From positions 43,651-107,650 of IMG/VR virus record IMGVR_UViG_3300043548_000722: DNA of 64,000 bases. One strand, given 5' to 3'. Shown piece by piece: positions 52,739-60,741 of the stretch; position 1 is the stretch's first letter; every line of letters starts with the position of its first letter. The notes beneath the pieces are model-generated. The model worked only from the letters and a program-made list of their open reading frames with translations. It was not told the DNA's origin and did not search any database. The position numbers and the translations under genes were made by a program. Source of the DNA: a virus.

Positions 52739-55700
52739 GCGGGATCCGTGAACTTGGTGCGATTGGTCTTTCGGCTGACGGCACGTAGGTTGCCGTGGCC
52801 GTTTCCTCCGCCCTTTGACAGCGGTGTCTTGTGATCGGCCTCACGCGGATCACCTTTCTTTAGCCCGAGCTTTCGGCGAGCCTGGTTGCGCAAACTGCGG
52901 TTCTCAACCTGTTCTGGCTTGGCGTGGTACTCAGCGTACTCTTTTTTGTAGTCCCTCTTTCGATCGCCGTAGGAGCTTATTTTAGTTTGTTCCGCGAATC
53001 TCCCAAGTATCGCATTGTGGCTTTTCGGGTCTCCAATAACCCCAACCTTCTTGTTGGTATTGGGGTTAAGGAAGTCCCTGGGCACCGTCAGGTCCCAGTG
53101 TTTTTCTCCATTCGGAGAAAATCCATTTGCGGCATAGGAGGCTGAAACCAGGTTACCGCAGATAAATTTATCCGCATCTTCTGGATTTTGCTTACGGCTA
53201 ATTAGGTTCTTCGCCATTTTCTCTGGGATCAGCAGGGAAGCGCCCTGTCCAGCCAAGAAGGCAAGACTGTCGTAGTCTCTGCCAACTCGACTCTCGGCAA
53301 AATTAGCCGCTCCCTCTCTAACTTTCTTTGAAGCTTTTGGGCGAACTACAATTGCTGATTGGATTCCATCAAGTGCTTCCTCTAAGTTTCTTTTTTGAAC
53401 TCCATCCTCGATACGTGCCTCAACTACTCGGTCCTTACCGACATAAATAGCAGAATGCGCGTGAGAACCCTGGAGTGCAGTCGAAATCCGTGTAAACACC
53501 GCACTGGGGGCGCTAAGAAGCGCAGGCTGGTTACTATGCTGCTTCGGGGTCATCAGGAGAATGTCTCCTTCTTTTAATTTAGATCTAATACGGGACACAC
53601 TGTCTGCCACCTCAGCAACCTTCAACCGCTCTCCCGGAGGACGCATTGAAGGGCCGAGGACTGTCTTTACGACGTGGCGATTTCCGACGTCTCCGACAAC
53701 AGCATAGCCACGACCCCGTTTAAGGGGGATGTGGTATGTCTGTCCTTTGCGGAGCTTCATGTTCCGCAGCTTTGCGCGGAGTGTGTTGACCTCGGGCTCT
53801 GCTCCAGGAGCACGCTCAGCGATGCGGTCTTCAACATGACCAGCTTCTTTCTTGGTCTCTATAAGACTCGCCCGCTGAAAGACCTCTCGCATCTGCCGCG
53901 CCAACTCAGTTTTCTCATCTGCGCGATCTTGGATCCACTCCTCGGTAGATTTACCAGGATCGAGATTTAGTAGCGACGAGATATTTCCTTGGGGAATTGT
54001 GGAATAGTACCTTTGAACGACTACCTTTCGTTCTTCAGGAGGAAGATGATGATGGCTCTGGTAACGCACCCCTCTGCCGATAACCTGGTCAATCTTTGAG
54101 TTGTTCCAGTGCGGCTCTAGAACTTGGACGAGCTTTGTACCCTTGAGGTCTAGTCCCTCGGTTCCGGAACTCGAGACCAGCAAAACTGGAGTTTTACCAG
54201 AGTTATAGTTTTCGACCAGCTGGGCTTTTTGCTTTGCAGTCAGGGCTCCCGTAAGGGTCTCAAATTTGATACCAGTTCTCTGGAGAGACTTTTCATAGGG
54301 ACGAAGTCCGGCCTCTACATAGTTGGAGTAGACGACCCCTCTGAAATTTGGGTCTGTCTTAGACATTGCACGAAGGCGGCTCACCGCCTCTTGGATCTTC
54401 GGAGTACTGAGGCGCTCCTCAATGTCCGTCATTTCTTTGACATATGGCCTCGGAGATAGCGACGCCTGTCTCCCTCCGGCAACAAATGCATTCAGGTCCT
54501 TTGCCTCCTGTTTAGAGGGAGGCAGGCCTGCCTTAATCTTCATTCTGACGTGAAGCGGAGCAGCGCCCATCACGGTTTCATAGACGGCGTGCTGAGTCTC
54601 CGACATTGGAACACGAATCTTCTCTTCCACCTGCACCGGGAAGTCTGATGCCGATGCCTCGTCGTGCAGATCAATGCGACCTGTGAGGGCATCTATAAGG
54701 GCCTTACGATTTTTTAAAGACCTTTTAATCCCCGGCTGTACGCCAAGTAGTCCCTGAAGCAGTCCCGGAGATACTTCCGTCTCTTGAATAAATTTGGCAT
54801 CGAAGCCAGAAGGATCTGCAGGAAGCACTGCCTTACCTGCTGCAATATTTGCCAAAGGAGCAATATCCGAGGGCTGGTTGTACAGGGCAGTACCTGTGAG
54901 TAGCAACCTCTTTTGCGCCTTCGCGGCATCGGCACGAAGCAGTGACGCAGCGAGAGTGCCTGAATTCCTGAGCCGATGCGCCTCATCGATTACCAGAAAC
55001 CTAGAGGTGTCAATCCCCTTTCCCTCCTTTGCGTCCCTGGTGGCCTTTTCGTAGGAACGAATGCGAGCCGTCACCTCCCCACGAACATGCTTCTTTAGTT
55101 CCTTCTCATAGTTTGGAGTTAACGATGCTGGAGTTACGACTTCAATTGGCAAGCCACTATTGACCGCCGCTGCAATTGAGGTCAGCGTTTTTCCTGCGCC
55201 TACGCGATGGGCAACAATGACTCCATCTGAATTTTCGATCTTCCGCAGCACTCTCTCCTGATGAGGCTTTAGAGCAGAGATGACCTCAGCTGCCTCCTTT
55301 TTCATCGCGTCGCTGGTGTAGACAACGCCAATGTCCTTGTAGAAAGAGTCTTTGGGTAGCGTCTTTTTTAGTTGCCGAAGTTTGCGCTTACCAAAGCGAT
55401 CTACCGCCTGCTGGTAACTGGCGTCGATCTTGTCGTACGCATAGCGAGGGACGGCAACAACAGTGGCTGGACGGCCCTTCACAGGATCAAGATCCTTCCA
55501 GTAGGCGCCCGGCACGTCCTTGTATTCATTAAACGAGGAGAGGTCCCCGATCTCCTCAAGCGGAACCATGTAGTCGATGTCGCTGGTCTTCTTGGGGATT
55601 GAGAGTCTTCCGCTCCCTACGATGGTCCATGTTCCATCGTGCGGCTTGCCATCGATCACAGGGTTGGGAAGGTTGTCCTGAAATCTCGCAGCAGCGGTCT

Positions 55701-56124
55701 TGCTCATCTCCCGGAACTGCTGGATGTGCTTACAATCCTGCGCCTCTCCAGGCTGCGCAACAGACTTCTTGTACCTCCAGTCATTACAGGTACAGCCAAG
55801 TCTCTCCGATCCGCGCAGCTTCGTGATCTGATACGACTTGCCGCCGTCTCCGGGAATGTCAGCGATCTTCTTCCCGGTCTTGAGACGGTTCATGGAGTCG
55901 GCGTACTGAAGTAGCTTGGGGTCCGTCATTGGATCCGCGCCAAGCTGCTTTACGAACGACTTTCTCGCGGTGTTGTCCGTGAAACGGTCCCAGTCCTTTT
56001 TCTCTGAGGACTGGAACTGCTCTACACGTTCTTGTGCCTTCTTCTTCTCGCGAGACTGAACTGCCGCAGTCGTTCCGGCTGCTCCCAGTCCTACAGCGGC
56101 AAGCGGGAGAAGCAACTTCGGCAT
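52735..56124 (-). CDS. SWIM-NTase-SNF2 helicase-NlpC/P60-HNH fusion protein (1129 aa)
   Basis: Domains in order: hydrophobic N-terminus (residues 1-22); SWIM-type zinc finger (CTCNDW at 111-116, CKH at 131-133); a nucleotidyltransferase-like motif (GSGRLSIPKKTSDIDYMV, G170/S171, D182, D184); an SNF2-type helicase core with Walker A AHRVGAGKT (305-313), DEAH (380-383), LTGTALYNQ (409-417), SGTEGLDLKGT (653-663) and VIGRGVRYQ (681-689); a permuted NlpC/P60 papain-like domain (GDILLM at 853, HAHSAIYVG at 888-896, FICGNLVSASY with Cys 989); and a C-terminal HNH nuclease (DHKTPLSKGG at 1097). Helicase, peptidase and nuclease in one polypeptide is very unusual. It may act after injection to remodel host DNA-protein complexes. 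Confidence 0.85.
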   Translation of the reverse strand: MPKLLLPLAAVGLGAAGTTAAVQSREKKKAQERVEQFQSSEKKDWDRFTDNTARKSFVKQLGADPMTDPKLLQYADSMNRLKTGKKIADIPGDGGKSYQITKLRGSERLGCTCNDWRYKKSVAQPGEAQDCKHIQQFREMSKTAAARFQDNLPNPVIDGKPHDGTWTIVGSGRLSIPKKTSDIDYMVPLEEIGDLSSFNEYKDVPGAYWKDLDPVKGRPATVVAVPRYAYDKIDASYQQAVDRFGKRKLRQLKKTLPKDSFYKDIGVVYTSDAMKKEAAEVISALKPHQERVLRKIENSDGVIVAHRVGAGKTLTSIAAAVNSGLPIEVVTPASLTPNYEKELKKHVRGEVTARIRSYEKATRDAKEGKGIDTSRFLVIDEAHRLRNSGTLAASLLRADAAKAQKRLLLTGTALYNQPSDIAPLANIAAGKAVLPADPSGFDAKFIQETEVSPGLLQGLLGVQPGIKRSLKNRKALIDALTGRIDLHDEASASDFPVQVEEKIRVPMSETQHAVYETVMGAAPLHVRMKIKAGLPPSKQEAKDLNAFVAGGRQASLSPRPYVKEMTDIEERLSTPKIQEAVSRLRAMSKTDPNFRGVVYSNYVEAGLRPYEKSLQRTGIKFETLTGALTAKQKAQLVENYNSGKTPVLLVSSSGTEGLDLKGTKLVQVLEPHWNNSKIDQVIGRGVRYQSHHHLPPEERKVVVQRYYSTIPQGNISSLLNLDPGKSTEEWIQDRADEKTELARQMREVFQRASLIETKKEAGHVEDRIAERAPGAEPEVNTLRAKLRNMKLRKGQTYHIPLKRGRGYAVVGDVGNRHVVKTVLGPSMRPPGERLKVAEVADSVSRIRSKLKEGDILLMTPKQHSNQPALLSAPSAVFTRISTALQGSHAHSAIYVGKDRVVEARIEDGVQKRNLEEALDGIQSAIVVRPKASKKVREGAANFAESRVGRDYDSLAFLAGQGASLLIPEKMAKNLISRKQNPEDADKFICGNLVSASYAANGFSPNGEKHWDLTVPRDFLNPNTNKKVGVIGDPKSHNAILGRFAEQTKISSYGDRKRDYKKEYAEYHAKPEQVENRSLRNQARRKLGLKKGDPREADHKTPLSKGGGNGHGNLRAVSRKTNRTKFTDPA

Positions 56125-56134
56125 CGGCGGATTC

Positions 56135-56779
56135 CTACGCGGTGATGAACGCTCGGAAACGAGACTCGAGAGATGACCCGGAGAGAATGTCCTTTAGGAT
56201 GTTCTGAAGGGGATAGATGGTCAGCCCCTTGTTTCTCCGTGCAGTCTCGGCATCGTAAGACCGGCCCATCATAACCGTCCGAGGATCAGTTGCGCTATAC
56301 TTCGCGTAGATGTCGGCGTTGCTGCCCAACATGCGCCACCACCACGCAAGTCTCTCCGCTGCCTGATCGATGGATGTGCGGTAGAAGATCGAGTCCCCGA
56401 TGTCTGTCAGCCGATGCGCGACCTGACACCTCGGGCAGACAATGATGCCTGTGTCCTGGGCAAGATCTCCCGAGATCAGATTGTTGCACCCAGTCTGAGT
56501 AGGTGCCTTCGAGAAGGCCATCTCCGCAGGGCTGATCTTCGGTGCGTCCTGGTTGCGACGGCAGATGAAGAGCATCTCATCTCCGCCTCCATGTAGGCGC
56601 TTCCCCGATTCCCAGAAGGAGAGGGAATACGCAACGGGCTTGTGGAGAGAACGCTCCGAACGGAACCAGATCTGGATCTTGTATTTCGCCTTCTTGGCCG
56701 CCTCCTCGGCTGCCTTGATGTTCTCGGCTTCAATCTTGGAGGCGAGCTCTACGCTCAGGGTCTGCATACTCATGGTCAT
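56135..56779 (-). CDS. Zinc-ribbon hypothetical protein
   Basis: This 214-residue protein has a helical Lys/Ala-rich start, a beta part (YKIQIWFRSERS, VAYSLSFWESGKRL, EMLFICRRNQ) and a single CPRC knuckle (VCPRCQVAHRL); FICRR and GCNNL add more Cys. It is followed by a helical C-terminal region (AERLAWWWRMLGSNADIY). It may be a nucleic-acid or protein binding factor. No family recognised. It overlaps the upstream gene by ATGA. Confidence 0.65.
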   Translation of the reverse strand: MTMSMQTLSVELASKIEAENIKAAEEAAKKAKYKIQIWFRSERSLHKPVAYSLSFWESGKRLHGGGDEMLFICRRNQDAPKISPAEMAFSKAPTQTGCNNLISGDLAQDTGIIVCPRCQVAHRLTDIGDSIFYRTSIDQAAERLAWWWRMLGSNADIYAKYSATDPRTVMMGRSYDAETARRNKGLTIYPLQNILKDILSGSSLESRFRAFITA

Positions 56780-57327
56780 TCTCCGCTTGCAACAGTGACG
56801 TACGCGCCCTTGCGCTTGTCGCCGAACTTCTTGGTGACGCCCTCACCGGGATTGTTCCGAGGCCCTCGAGTCGCAAACGGAAGACGAACGGTTCGAATGA
56901 TCCGGATACCGTCATCCGTCATGACCCTCCGCTCGCCCAGCAAGTCGGATGAGGCTGGGATCTCTGGCGCGTTCTCTTGTGCGCGCGCAGGTTTGGTCGC
57001 GACCGGAGCTGGCGGCACCGCGGCCTTCTTGTTCGGGTCGCAGAGGATTGGCCCAAGATCGGCGTAGGCTGTGTGTAGCATCCCGCCTACGTCCAAGCTC
57101 CAAAAGAAGGTGGGCCTACCTTCTTTGATGGCGTACTCTTTGCGGACACGGATGGCGTAGTCTTCCTCATCCTCGGCAAAGCGAAGAAGATCGATGAGTG
57201 CCAACTCCCATGCCGCAGAGTCCTTCACGCGGAAGAGGACCTGATGACTGGCGTTTGAGTCGTCCCGCTCTTCGTGAATCAGCTCGATATAGTTCGAGCG
57301 TTTAATGTAGGGTTTAAACATTACCAT
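56776..57327 (-). CDS. Hypothetical protein
   Basis: Start ATG 57327 (MVMFKPYIKRSNYIELIHEE, 183 residues) is chosen by AAGGA at the right spacing and a 7-base overlap with the upstream stop; the longer frame to 57540 is antisense-like and Arg-rich. The first 110 residues are a compact alpha/beta domain, then a Pro/Ala linker (KKAAVPPAPVATKPARAQ) and a basic beta end with RIIRTVRLPF. No family recognised. Confidence 0.65.
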   Translation of the reverse strand: MVMFKPYIKRSNYIELIHEERDDSNASHQVLFRVKDSAAWELALIDLLRFAEDEEDYAIRVRKEYAIKEGRPTFFWSLDVGGMLHTAYADLGPILCDPNKKAAVPPAPVATKPARAQENAPEIPASSDLLGERRVMTDDGIRIIRTVRLPFATRGPRNNPGEGVTKKFGDKRKGAYVTVASGE

Positions 57328-57668
57328 TCCTTCATGGCGCGGTCGATGAGCTGGTAGACCTGTCCGAGGATTGACGGCCCCTCGTCGTCTGATGCAGTCT
57401 TCACAGCAGGCATTTCCTCCCACTGCAAGTGCTTGCACGGCTCTCCTCCCGCAAGCTCGTCGAGAGACGTGCCCTCGGGCTCTCCGCCTTCTCGCGGATA
57501 TGCGCAACAGATGTTCTCTTGGCAGATTTCTGGCTGACAAGAGCCGTGACGGTCAGCCCCGATAAAGGAGAAGGTACACCCCGGAGGGATGAAATGATGG
57601 ACTTGCGGGTAGTCCCGACAGAACTGGGGTCTCGTCGGATAGATGCCACAGCGACCGACACAAGCCAT
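57321..57668 (-). CDS. YkgJ-like Cys cluster protein
   Basis: From ATG 57668 the product is 115 residues. It begins MACVGRCGIYPTRPQFCRDY, the Y-x-x-R-P-x-x-C-R-x-Y pattern of the YkgJ family (putative zinc- or iron-binding Cys clusters). Further Cys in PPGCTF, SCQPEICQENICCAY and PCKHL complete a cluster of about ten. YkgJ-type proteins are small, often of unknown role and sometimes linked to metal-dependent modification. The start overlaps the upstream gene region by TGA spacing. Confidence 0.7.
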   Translation of the reverse strand: MACVGRCGIYPTRPQFCRDYPQVHHFIPPGCTFSFIGADRHGSCQPEICQENICCAYPREGGEPEGTSLDELAGGEPCKHLQWEEMPAVKTASDDEGPSILGQVYQLIDRAMKEW

Positions 57669-57669
57669 C

Positions 57670-58200
57670 TCAGTCTCCACTGACAACGAACGCGGTTGCG
57701 CGCTCGAAGTCTCGAATGAGAACACCCTTCGAGCTGCCACAGAGGAACACTGTGTTGCTCGGGGCCTGCGTATCTACATACACAGAGACACCGAAGACCT
57801 CTGTGAGACTTACATTTCTGAGCCAGTCTGTGAGGACGGCCTCTTCTGCAACGACAACTCCTGCGAGAGTCATCCCTTGTTTGCGAAGGTCTGCGACCGC
57901 GCTGCATACAAGATGCAGCGGATCCGACTTGTCCGCCTCAATGATGTCCAACTCACAGTACTGTCGCACGATCTGGTAGGGAGTCAGCAGCCCCGAGTCG
58001 AGGCCGAGCTCCTCTGTCTCGGCATCCATTAGGCGAGGGATCTCTACCTGGAGGTCTTCGCCCTTCTGGTACAGGATCCTCGTGGGCTTGTCCTTCCCTG
58101 CAAACAGAGTCTCGATTGCCGAGACTAGACCCTGCACAGTCTGACGCTGAAGCGGCACGACTTCACTGACCATGACCTTACGGCGTGGTTTGAGATTCAC
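57670..58200 (-). CDS. Hypothetical protein
   Basis: The GTG at 58200 has GAGGTGA upstream and is used; ATG 58173 has a site too close. The 176-residue product is alpha/beta, with GLVSAIETLFAGKD, VSVYVDTQAPSNTVFLCGSS and an end LIRDFERATAFVV. No motif decides a function. It overlaps the RHH gene by 23 bases, which suggests co-regulation. Confidence 0.65.
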   Translation of the reverse strand: MNLKPRRKVMVSEVVPLQRQTVQGLVSAIETLFAGKDKPTRILYQKGEDLQVEIPRLMDAETEELGLDSGLLTPYQIVRQYCELDIIEADKSDPLHLVCSAVADLRKQGMTLAGVVVAEEAVLTDWLRNVSLTEVFGVSVYVDTQAPSNTVFLCGSSKGVLIRDFERATAFVVSGD

Positions 58201-58348
58201 TTCTCACCTCGCGCTTCTTCAGCCATTCAATGAAGTCTCTCATCATCTGGCTGATGGAGAGATCGTGTGCTTCGGCATACTGCCGCAGGAAGATGTGCTG
58301 CCCTTCTGTGACTCGCACCTGTATCCTGCGCTCTTTTGGTGAAGGCAT
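58178..58348 (-). CDS. Ribbon-helix-helix (Arc/MetJ-type) regulator
   Basis: This is a 56-residue protein beginning MPSPKERRIQVRVTEGQHIF, followed by LRQYAEAHDLSISQMMRDFI. A basic beta strand (RIQVRVT) and two helices with a D-L-S-I-S-Q turn match Arc/MetJ/CopG repressors. Small dimeric proteins of this type bind operators or act as antitoxins. It lies just after GroES in the operon, with a stop inside the start of the next gene. It may repress its own operon; no operator was identified. Confidence 0.75.
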   Translation of the reverse strand: MPSPKERRIQVRVTEGQHIFLRQYAEAHDLSISQMMRDFIEWLKKREVRSESQTTP

Positions 58349-58350
58349 GA

Positions 58351-58692
58351 CTACACCCGGTATTCGCCGTGAATGCCGATTGTGCCGGATCCCTCCACAA
58401 CTGCAAGGACGTCCTTCACGTTGAGAAGGAAAAACTCGCAGTCGCGGTCACTGCCCATCAGATGTCCCACCTGATTCGCAAACCGAAGAAACCCTCGGTA
58501 AACAATCCTATCACCGACCTCGACGCCGGCCGGGCCCACCCTCGGGGCGGTGACCGCTACAACTTCGGCCACGCCTTCAGTCTTGACGTCTTTGTCGACG
58601 TCAGTCGGGATGTAGAGACCTGCGATGGTGGTCGTGGAGTGTGGGACTGTCTTGCACAGAGCCCATCCCGGCATCGGTGTCAGCATGATCAA
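58351..58692 (-). CDS. groES: GroES-like co-chaperonin
   Basis: This 113-residue protein matches GroES/gp31: N-terminal LTPMPGWALCKTV strand, TIAGLYIPTDVD (the G-L-x-I-P strand and mobile region), GVAEVVAV, VGDRIVYRGF and the C-terminal DVLAVVE. GroES rings cap GroEL to fold proteins; phage co-chaperonins, such as T4 gp31, help fold the major capsid protein with host GroEL. No GroEL gene is in the window. It overlaps the upstream gene by 4 bases. Confidence 0.85.
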   Translation of the reverse strand: MIMLTPMPGWALCKTVPHSTTTIAGLYIPTDVDKDVKTEGVAEVVAVTAPRVGPAGVEVGDRIVYRGFLRFANQVGHLMGSDRDCEFFLLNVKDVLAVVEGSGTIGIHGEYRV

Positions 58693-59060
58693 GCCTGCAC
58701 AAAGCCAGGGAGGTCAGTGTCGGACGACGGCAAATGGGGGACTGCGGAGGGCGAAGTTACCTCCTTCTGCACAGTCGTTACCCCTTTGACCTTTCCGTAG
58801 GCGTCGAACCTCTTGTCCTGCGGAACCGCGTCCAGCTGCTCAAGCAGCCATTCCGGCGCCTTCTTACGCCGCGCGTTGTCAAAGAGGCCATCCATCGTCT
58901 CGGCCCAGTACACATCGGGGCCGCAACGCCAGACGGCGATCGCACGGATCTCTCCGTTCTTGTCGACGATCTGGACCTGCATCATGACTACGTCAGCGGT
59001 CGCGATCACTTGGCGGCGGACTGTCGGGTGAAACTGGGTCTTCTTGGGTGCGGCGGCCAT
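58689..59060 (-). CDS. Hypothetical protein
   Basis: This 123-residue protein has a basic start (MAAAPKKTQFHPTVRRQVIA), a beta core (VMMQVQIVDKNGEIRAIAVW) and a helix (KKAPEWLLEQLDAVP), then a Ser/Pro-rich tail. AAGGA precedes the ATG. It overlaps the upstream gene by 68 bases in another frame and the GroES gene by 4. No family recognised. Confidence 0.65.
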   Translation of the reverse strand: MAAAPKKTQFHPTVRRQVIATADVVMMQVQIVDKNGEIRAIAVWRCGPDVYWAETMDGLFDNARRKKAPEWLLEQLDAVPQDKRFDAYGKVKGVTTVQKEVTSPSAVPHLPSSDTDLPGFVQA

Positions 59061-59310
59061 TGGTGTTCCTTGTCAGTAGTGTGGAGATTCCGGGGACGAT
59101 GGCAACAGGGACTTCACATCCACAGGTGTAGACAGGAGTCTCTGTCTCGAAGTCGTTTACGATCCGCACGGCCTCATTACAGATGGAGCACAGATCGTTG
59201 TCGATTCCGACCAGCGGAGGCAGGTCTTCCATCATCAGGCCCTTGTTCTTGAGAGCCTGAATGATCATGTCAAGCTTGTACTCAATGCGCACAAGCGCGA
59301 GCTTGTTCAC
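58993..59310 (-). CDS. Zinc-binding hypothetical protein
   Basis: This 105-residue protein has a helical start (LALVRIEYKLDMIIQALKNK) and then a CSIC pair and a CGC pair about 25 residues apart (CSICNEAVRI, YTCGCEVPV), a probable zinc site. The Pro/Ser/Arg-rich end overlaps the next gene. ATGA overlap with the preceding gene. No specific role known. Confidence 0.65.
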   Translation of the reverse strand: MNKLALVRIEYKLDMIIQALKNKGLMMEDLPPLVGIDNDLCSICNEAVRIVNDFETETPVYTCGCEVPVAIVPGISTLLTRNTNGRRTQEDPVSPDSPPPSDRDR

Positions 59311-59657
59311 AGGTCATCCTCGTCATCTACGAGAAGATGCTTCTGAGGGGTGCCCATCTTGTACGAACGCGGGATCTTGACGGGAGCCTCGTCACCCTCA
59401 TCGTCCGGGTGAGAGAACTTGGGAATCGGTCGGAAGGTAGGAGGAGCCTCAGCTTCCTCCTCATCGTTCGCGTCCTCTTCCTGGGCCTCCTGGGGCATCG
59501 AGCCCGAGTGAGGAGATGCATTCGCAAGCAGAGTTGCGGCCTGATCCTCACTGATTTGGAACCGGAACTCTCCGGCCGGGCCCTTGGCCAGGACGTAGAG
59601 ACCGCGCTCCTCGCCAGAGAAGGAATGGATGTCCATGAGTCCGAGTAGTACGATCAC
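59307..59657 (-). CDS. Acidic small protein
   Basis: The GTG start overlaps the upstream stop (GTGA). The 116-residue protein has a beta core (IHSFSGEERGLYVLAKG, EFRFQISEDQAATLLA), an acidic middle (EDANDEEEAEA) and a basic/acidic tail. No family recognised. It could be a tail or head accessory factor from context. Confidence 0.65.
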   Translation of the reverse strand: MIVLLGLMDIHSFSGEERGLYVLAKGPAGEFRFQISEDQAATLLANASPHSGSMPQEAQEEDANDEEEAEAPPTFRPIPKFSHPDDEGDEAPVKIPRSYKMGTPQKHLLVDDEDDL

Positions 59658-60013
59658 TGCTTTCTCCTGACAGTCTTGAGGCGGGGAGCCTTCCCGGGGG
59701 CCATCCCCTGTTCCACCGGCTTGACCTTGATGTGCTGCATCTTCTTGAGTCCATCGAGTCGGTCGTGCATGCTTTTGCGCTCCTTCTCAACGGTCGCCTT
59801 GTTGACGAGGTTTTGGTACTCCTTGAAGGCCTCGGTCGCTGAGTCCCCTCCGAGTGCTGCCTGCGCGACTGCGCGGGTTTCTGCGACGCGGAGAGATGTT
59901 CGGGACTTCCAGACCATCAAGTGAAGTGCCTCGTGCAGCGACCCAAACCTGGGCATTGGCGCCTTGTCATAGATGACGTTGGCGCGTGCCCAGCCGAGAG
60001 GAGTGCTTAGCCA
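59654..60013 (-). CDS. Tail-assembly chaperone extension (frameshift product)
   Basis: The frame is open from beyond 60013 to the stop at 59654 and codes about 119 residues (WLSTPLGWARANVIYDKAPM, PRFGSLHEALHLMVWKSRT). The first ATG (59956) lies 13 residues before the first clearly coding HEALH block. It overlaps the end of the preceding gene, which carries the slippery heptamer G GGA AAT in the correct phase. A -1 slip would fuse the two as in gpG/gpGT of lambda. Alternative: reinitiation at ATG 59956 via a 15-codon ORF starting at 60014. Confidence 0.7.
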   Translation of the reverse strand, partial: WLSTPLGWARANVIYDKAPMPRFGSLHEALHLMVWKSRTSLRVAETRAVAQAALGGDSATEAFKEYQNLVNKATVEKERKSMHDRLDGLKKMQHIKVKPVEQGMAPGKAPRLKTVRRKQ

Positions 60014-60741
60014 TTTCCCAGCACCTCCATTGTGAGACCCTTGGTCACGCGCTCGAGGAACCACACCAAGTTCTGGGTGATGAGCTGGAACACGGGCGAT
60101 GACAGCTTACGGACGTGCCCGAGTCGCTTTTCAATCGCGGCCTCGTGGATCTCGCCGTTCACCACCGTAGGAGGCCAGCGGTTCCCATTTACAGAGAAAA
60201 TGTGGAAGCTGAGCGCCAGTTCATTGGAAGAACGCAGGAACACGCGCGCAGTGGCCTCCTTGTTCTTCGACAGCTGCGTATCGACGTACGCCTCTTCCAT
60301 ATCGGTCACGGAGCGGAACACGACCTCCAGCTTTCCGGGAATGATCGGAACAGCCTGGGTCACTTCGCCGTTCATCAGATACTGGCCAATATCGATTCCT
60401 TCACGCAGGCGAGACTCGACCGCACGGCGCAGCTTTTCGTTCTCGTCCAGCTCCTTCTCGGGCGCTTCAGTCCTTGCCTCTGGTGCGTTCGTCTCTTCGT
60501 CCTCCTCCTGCGGAGGCGGCACCTGGGCAGCAAGCGCAGACAGTCCCGCCGTTGTCTGGGGAGATAGCTGTGTCTTGGGCGCCTGCCGACTTTCCCAGGA
60601 CTTCTGCGTGTCCTCAAACGAGGGCGTGCCAGTCATATCCTTGGGACGGTCAGGAACGCGGGCAGCCTTGGCGCGCTCGATCACTTCGGCGTACTTCGAG
60701 CCCTTCGGAGGCGGATCGTGGAACGTCGTCGGCTTGGTCAT
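60007..60741 (-). CDS. Tail-assembly chaperone-like protein (244 aa)
   Basis: Residues 1-100 are an acidic, Pro-rich disordered start; residues about 115-240 are a folded part with VIPGKLEVVFRSVTDMEEAY (read ...IPGKLEVVFRS), a helix, SFHIFSVNG and FQLITQNLVWFLERV. The type P-G-x-L-x-V-x-F-R-x-x-T-x-x-E is common in small tail-chaperone proteins. It ends LGNG, where the heptamer G GGA AAT lies. Tail chaperones coat the tape-measure protein before tail assembly. The tape-measure candidate lies about 15 kb downstream on the same strand. Confidence 0.7.
   Translation of the reverse strand: MTKPTTFHDPPPKGSKYAEVIERAKAARVPDRPKDMTGTPSFEDTQKSWESRQAPKTQLSPQTTAGLSALAAQVPPPQEEDEETNAPEARTEAPEKELDENEKLRRAVESRLREGIDIGQYLMNGEVTQAVPIIPGKLEVVFRSVTDMEEAYVDTQLSKNKEATARVFLRSSNELALSFHIFSVNGNRWPPTVVNGEIHEAAIEKRLGHVRKLSSPVFQLITQNLVWFLERVTKGLTMEVLGNG
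60013..60019 (-). other. Slippery heptamer G GGA AAT for -1 frameshift
   Basis: On the minus strand the zero frame reads CTG GGA AAT GGC TAA. Slipping -1 on G GGA AAT gives GGG AAA TGG CTA AGC and enters the open frame to 59654. A GGAGGT stretch lies 4 bases upstream of the heptamer and could act as an internal Shine-Dalgarno stimulator, as in dnaX. Confidence 0.65.

Noticed and set aside
60020-60064. Independent start of the chaperone extension at ATG 60064
   Set aside because: It lies inside the upstream gene without a usable ribosome-binding site. The frameshift reading explains the frame from 60019 on.
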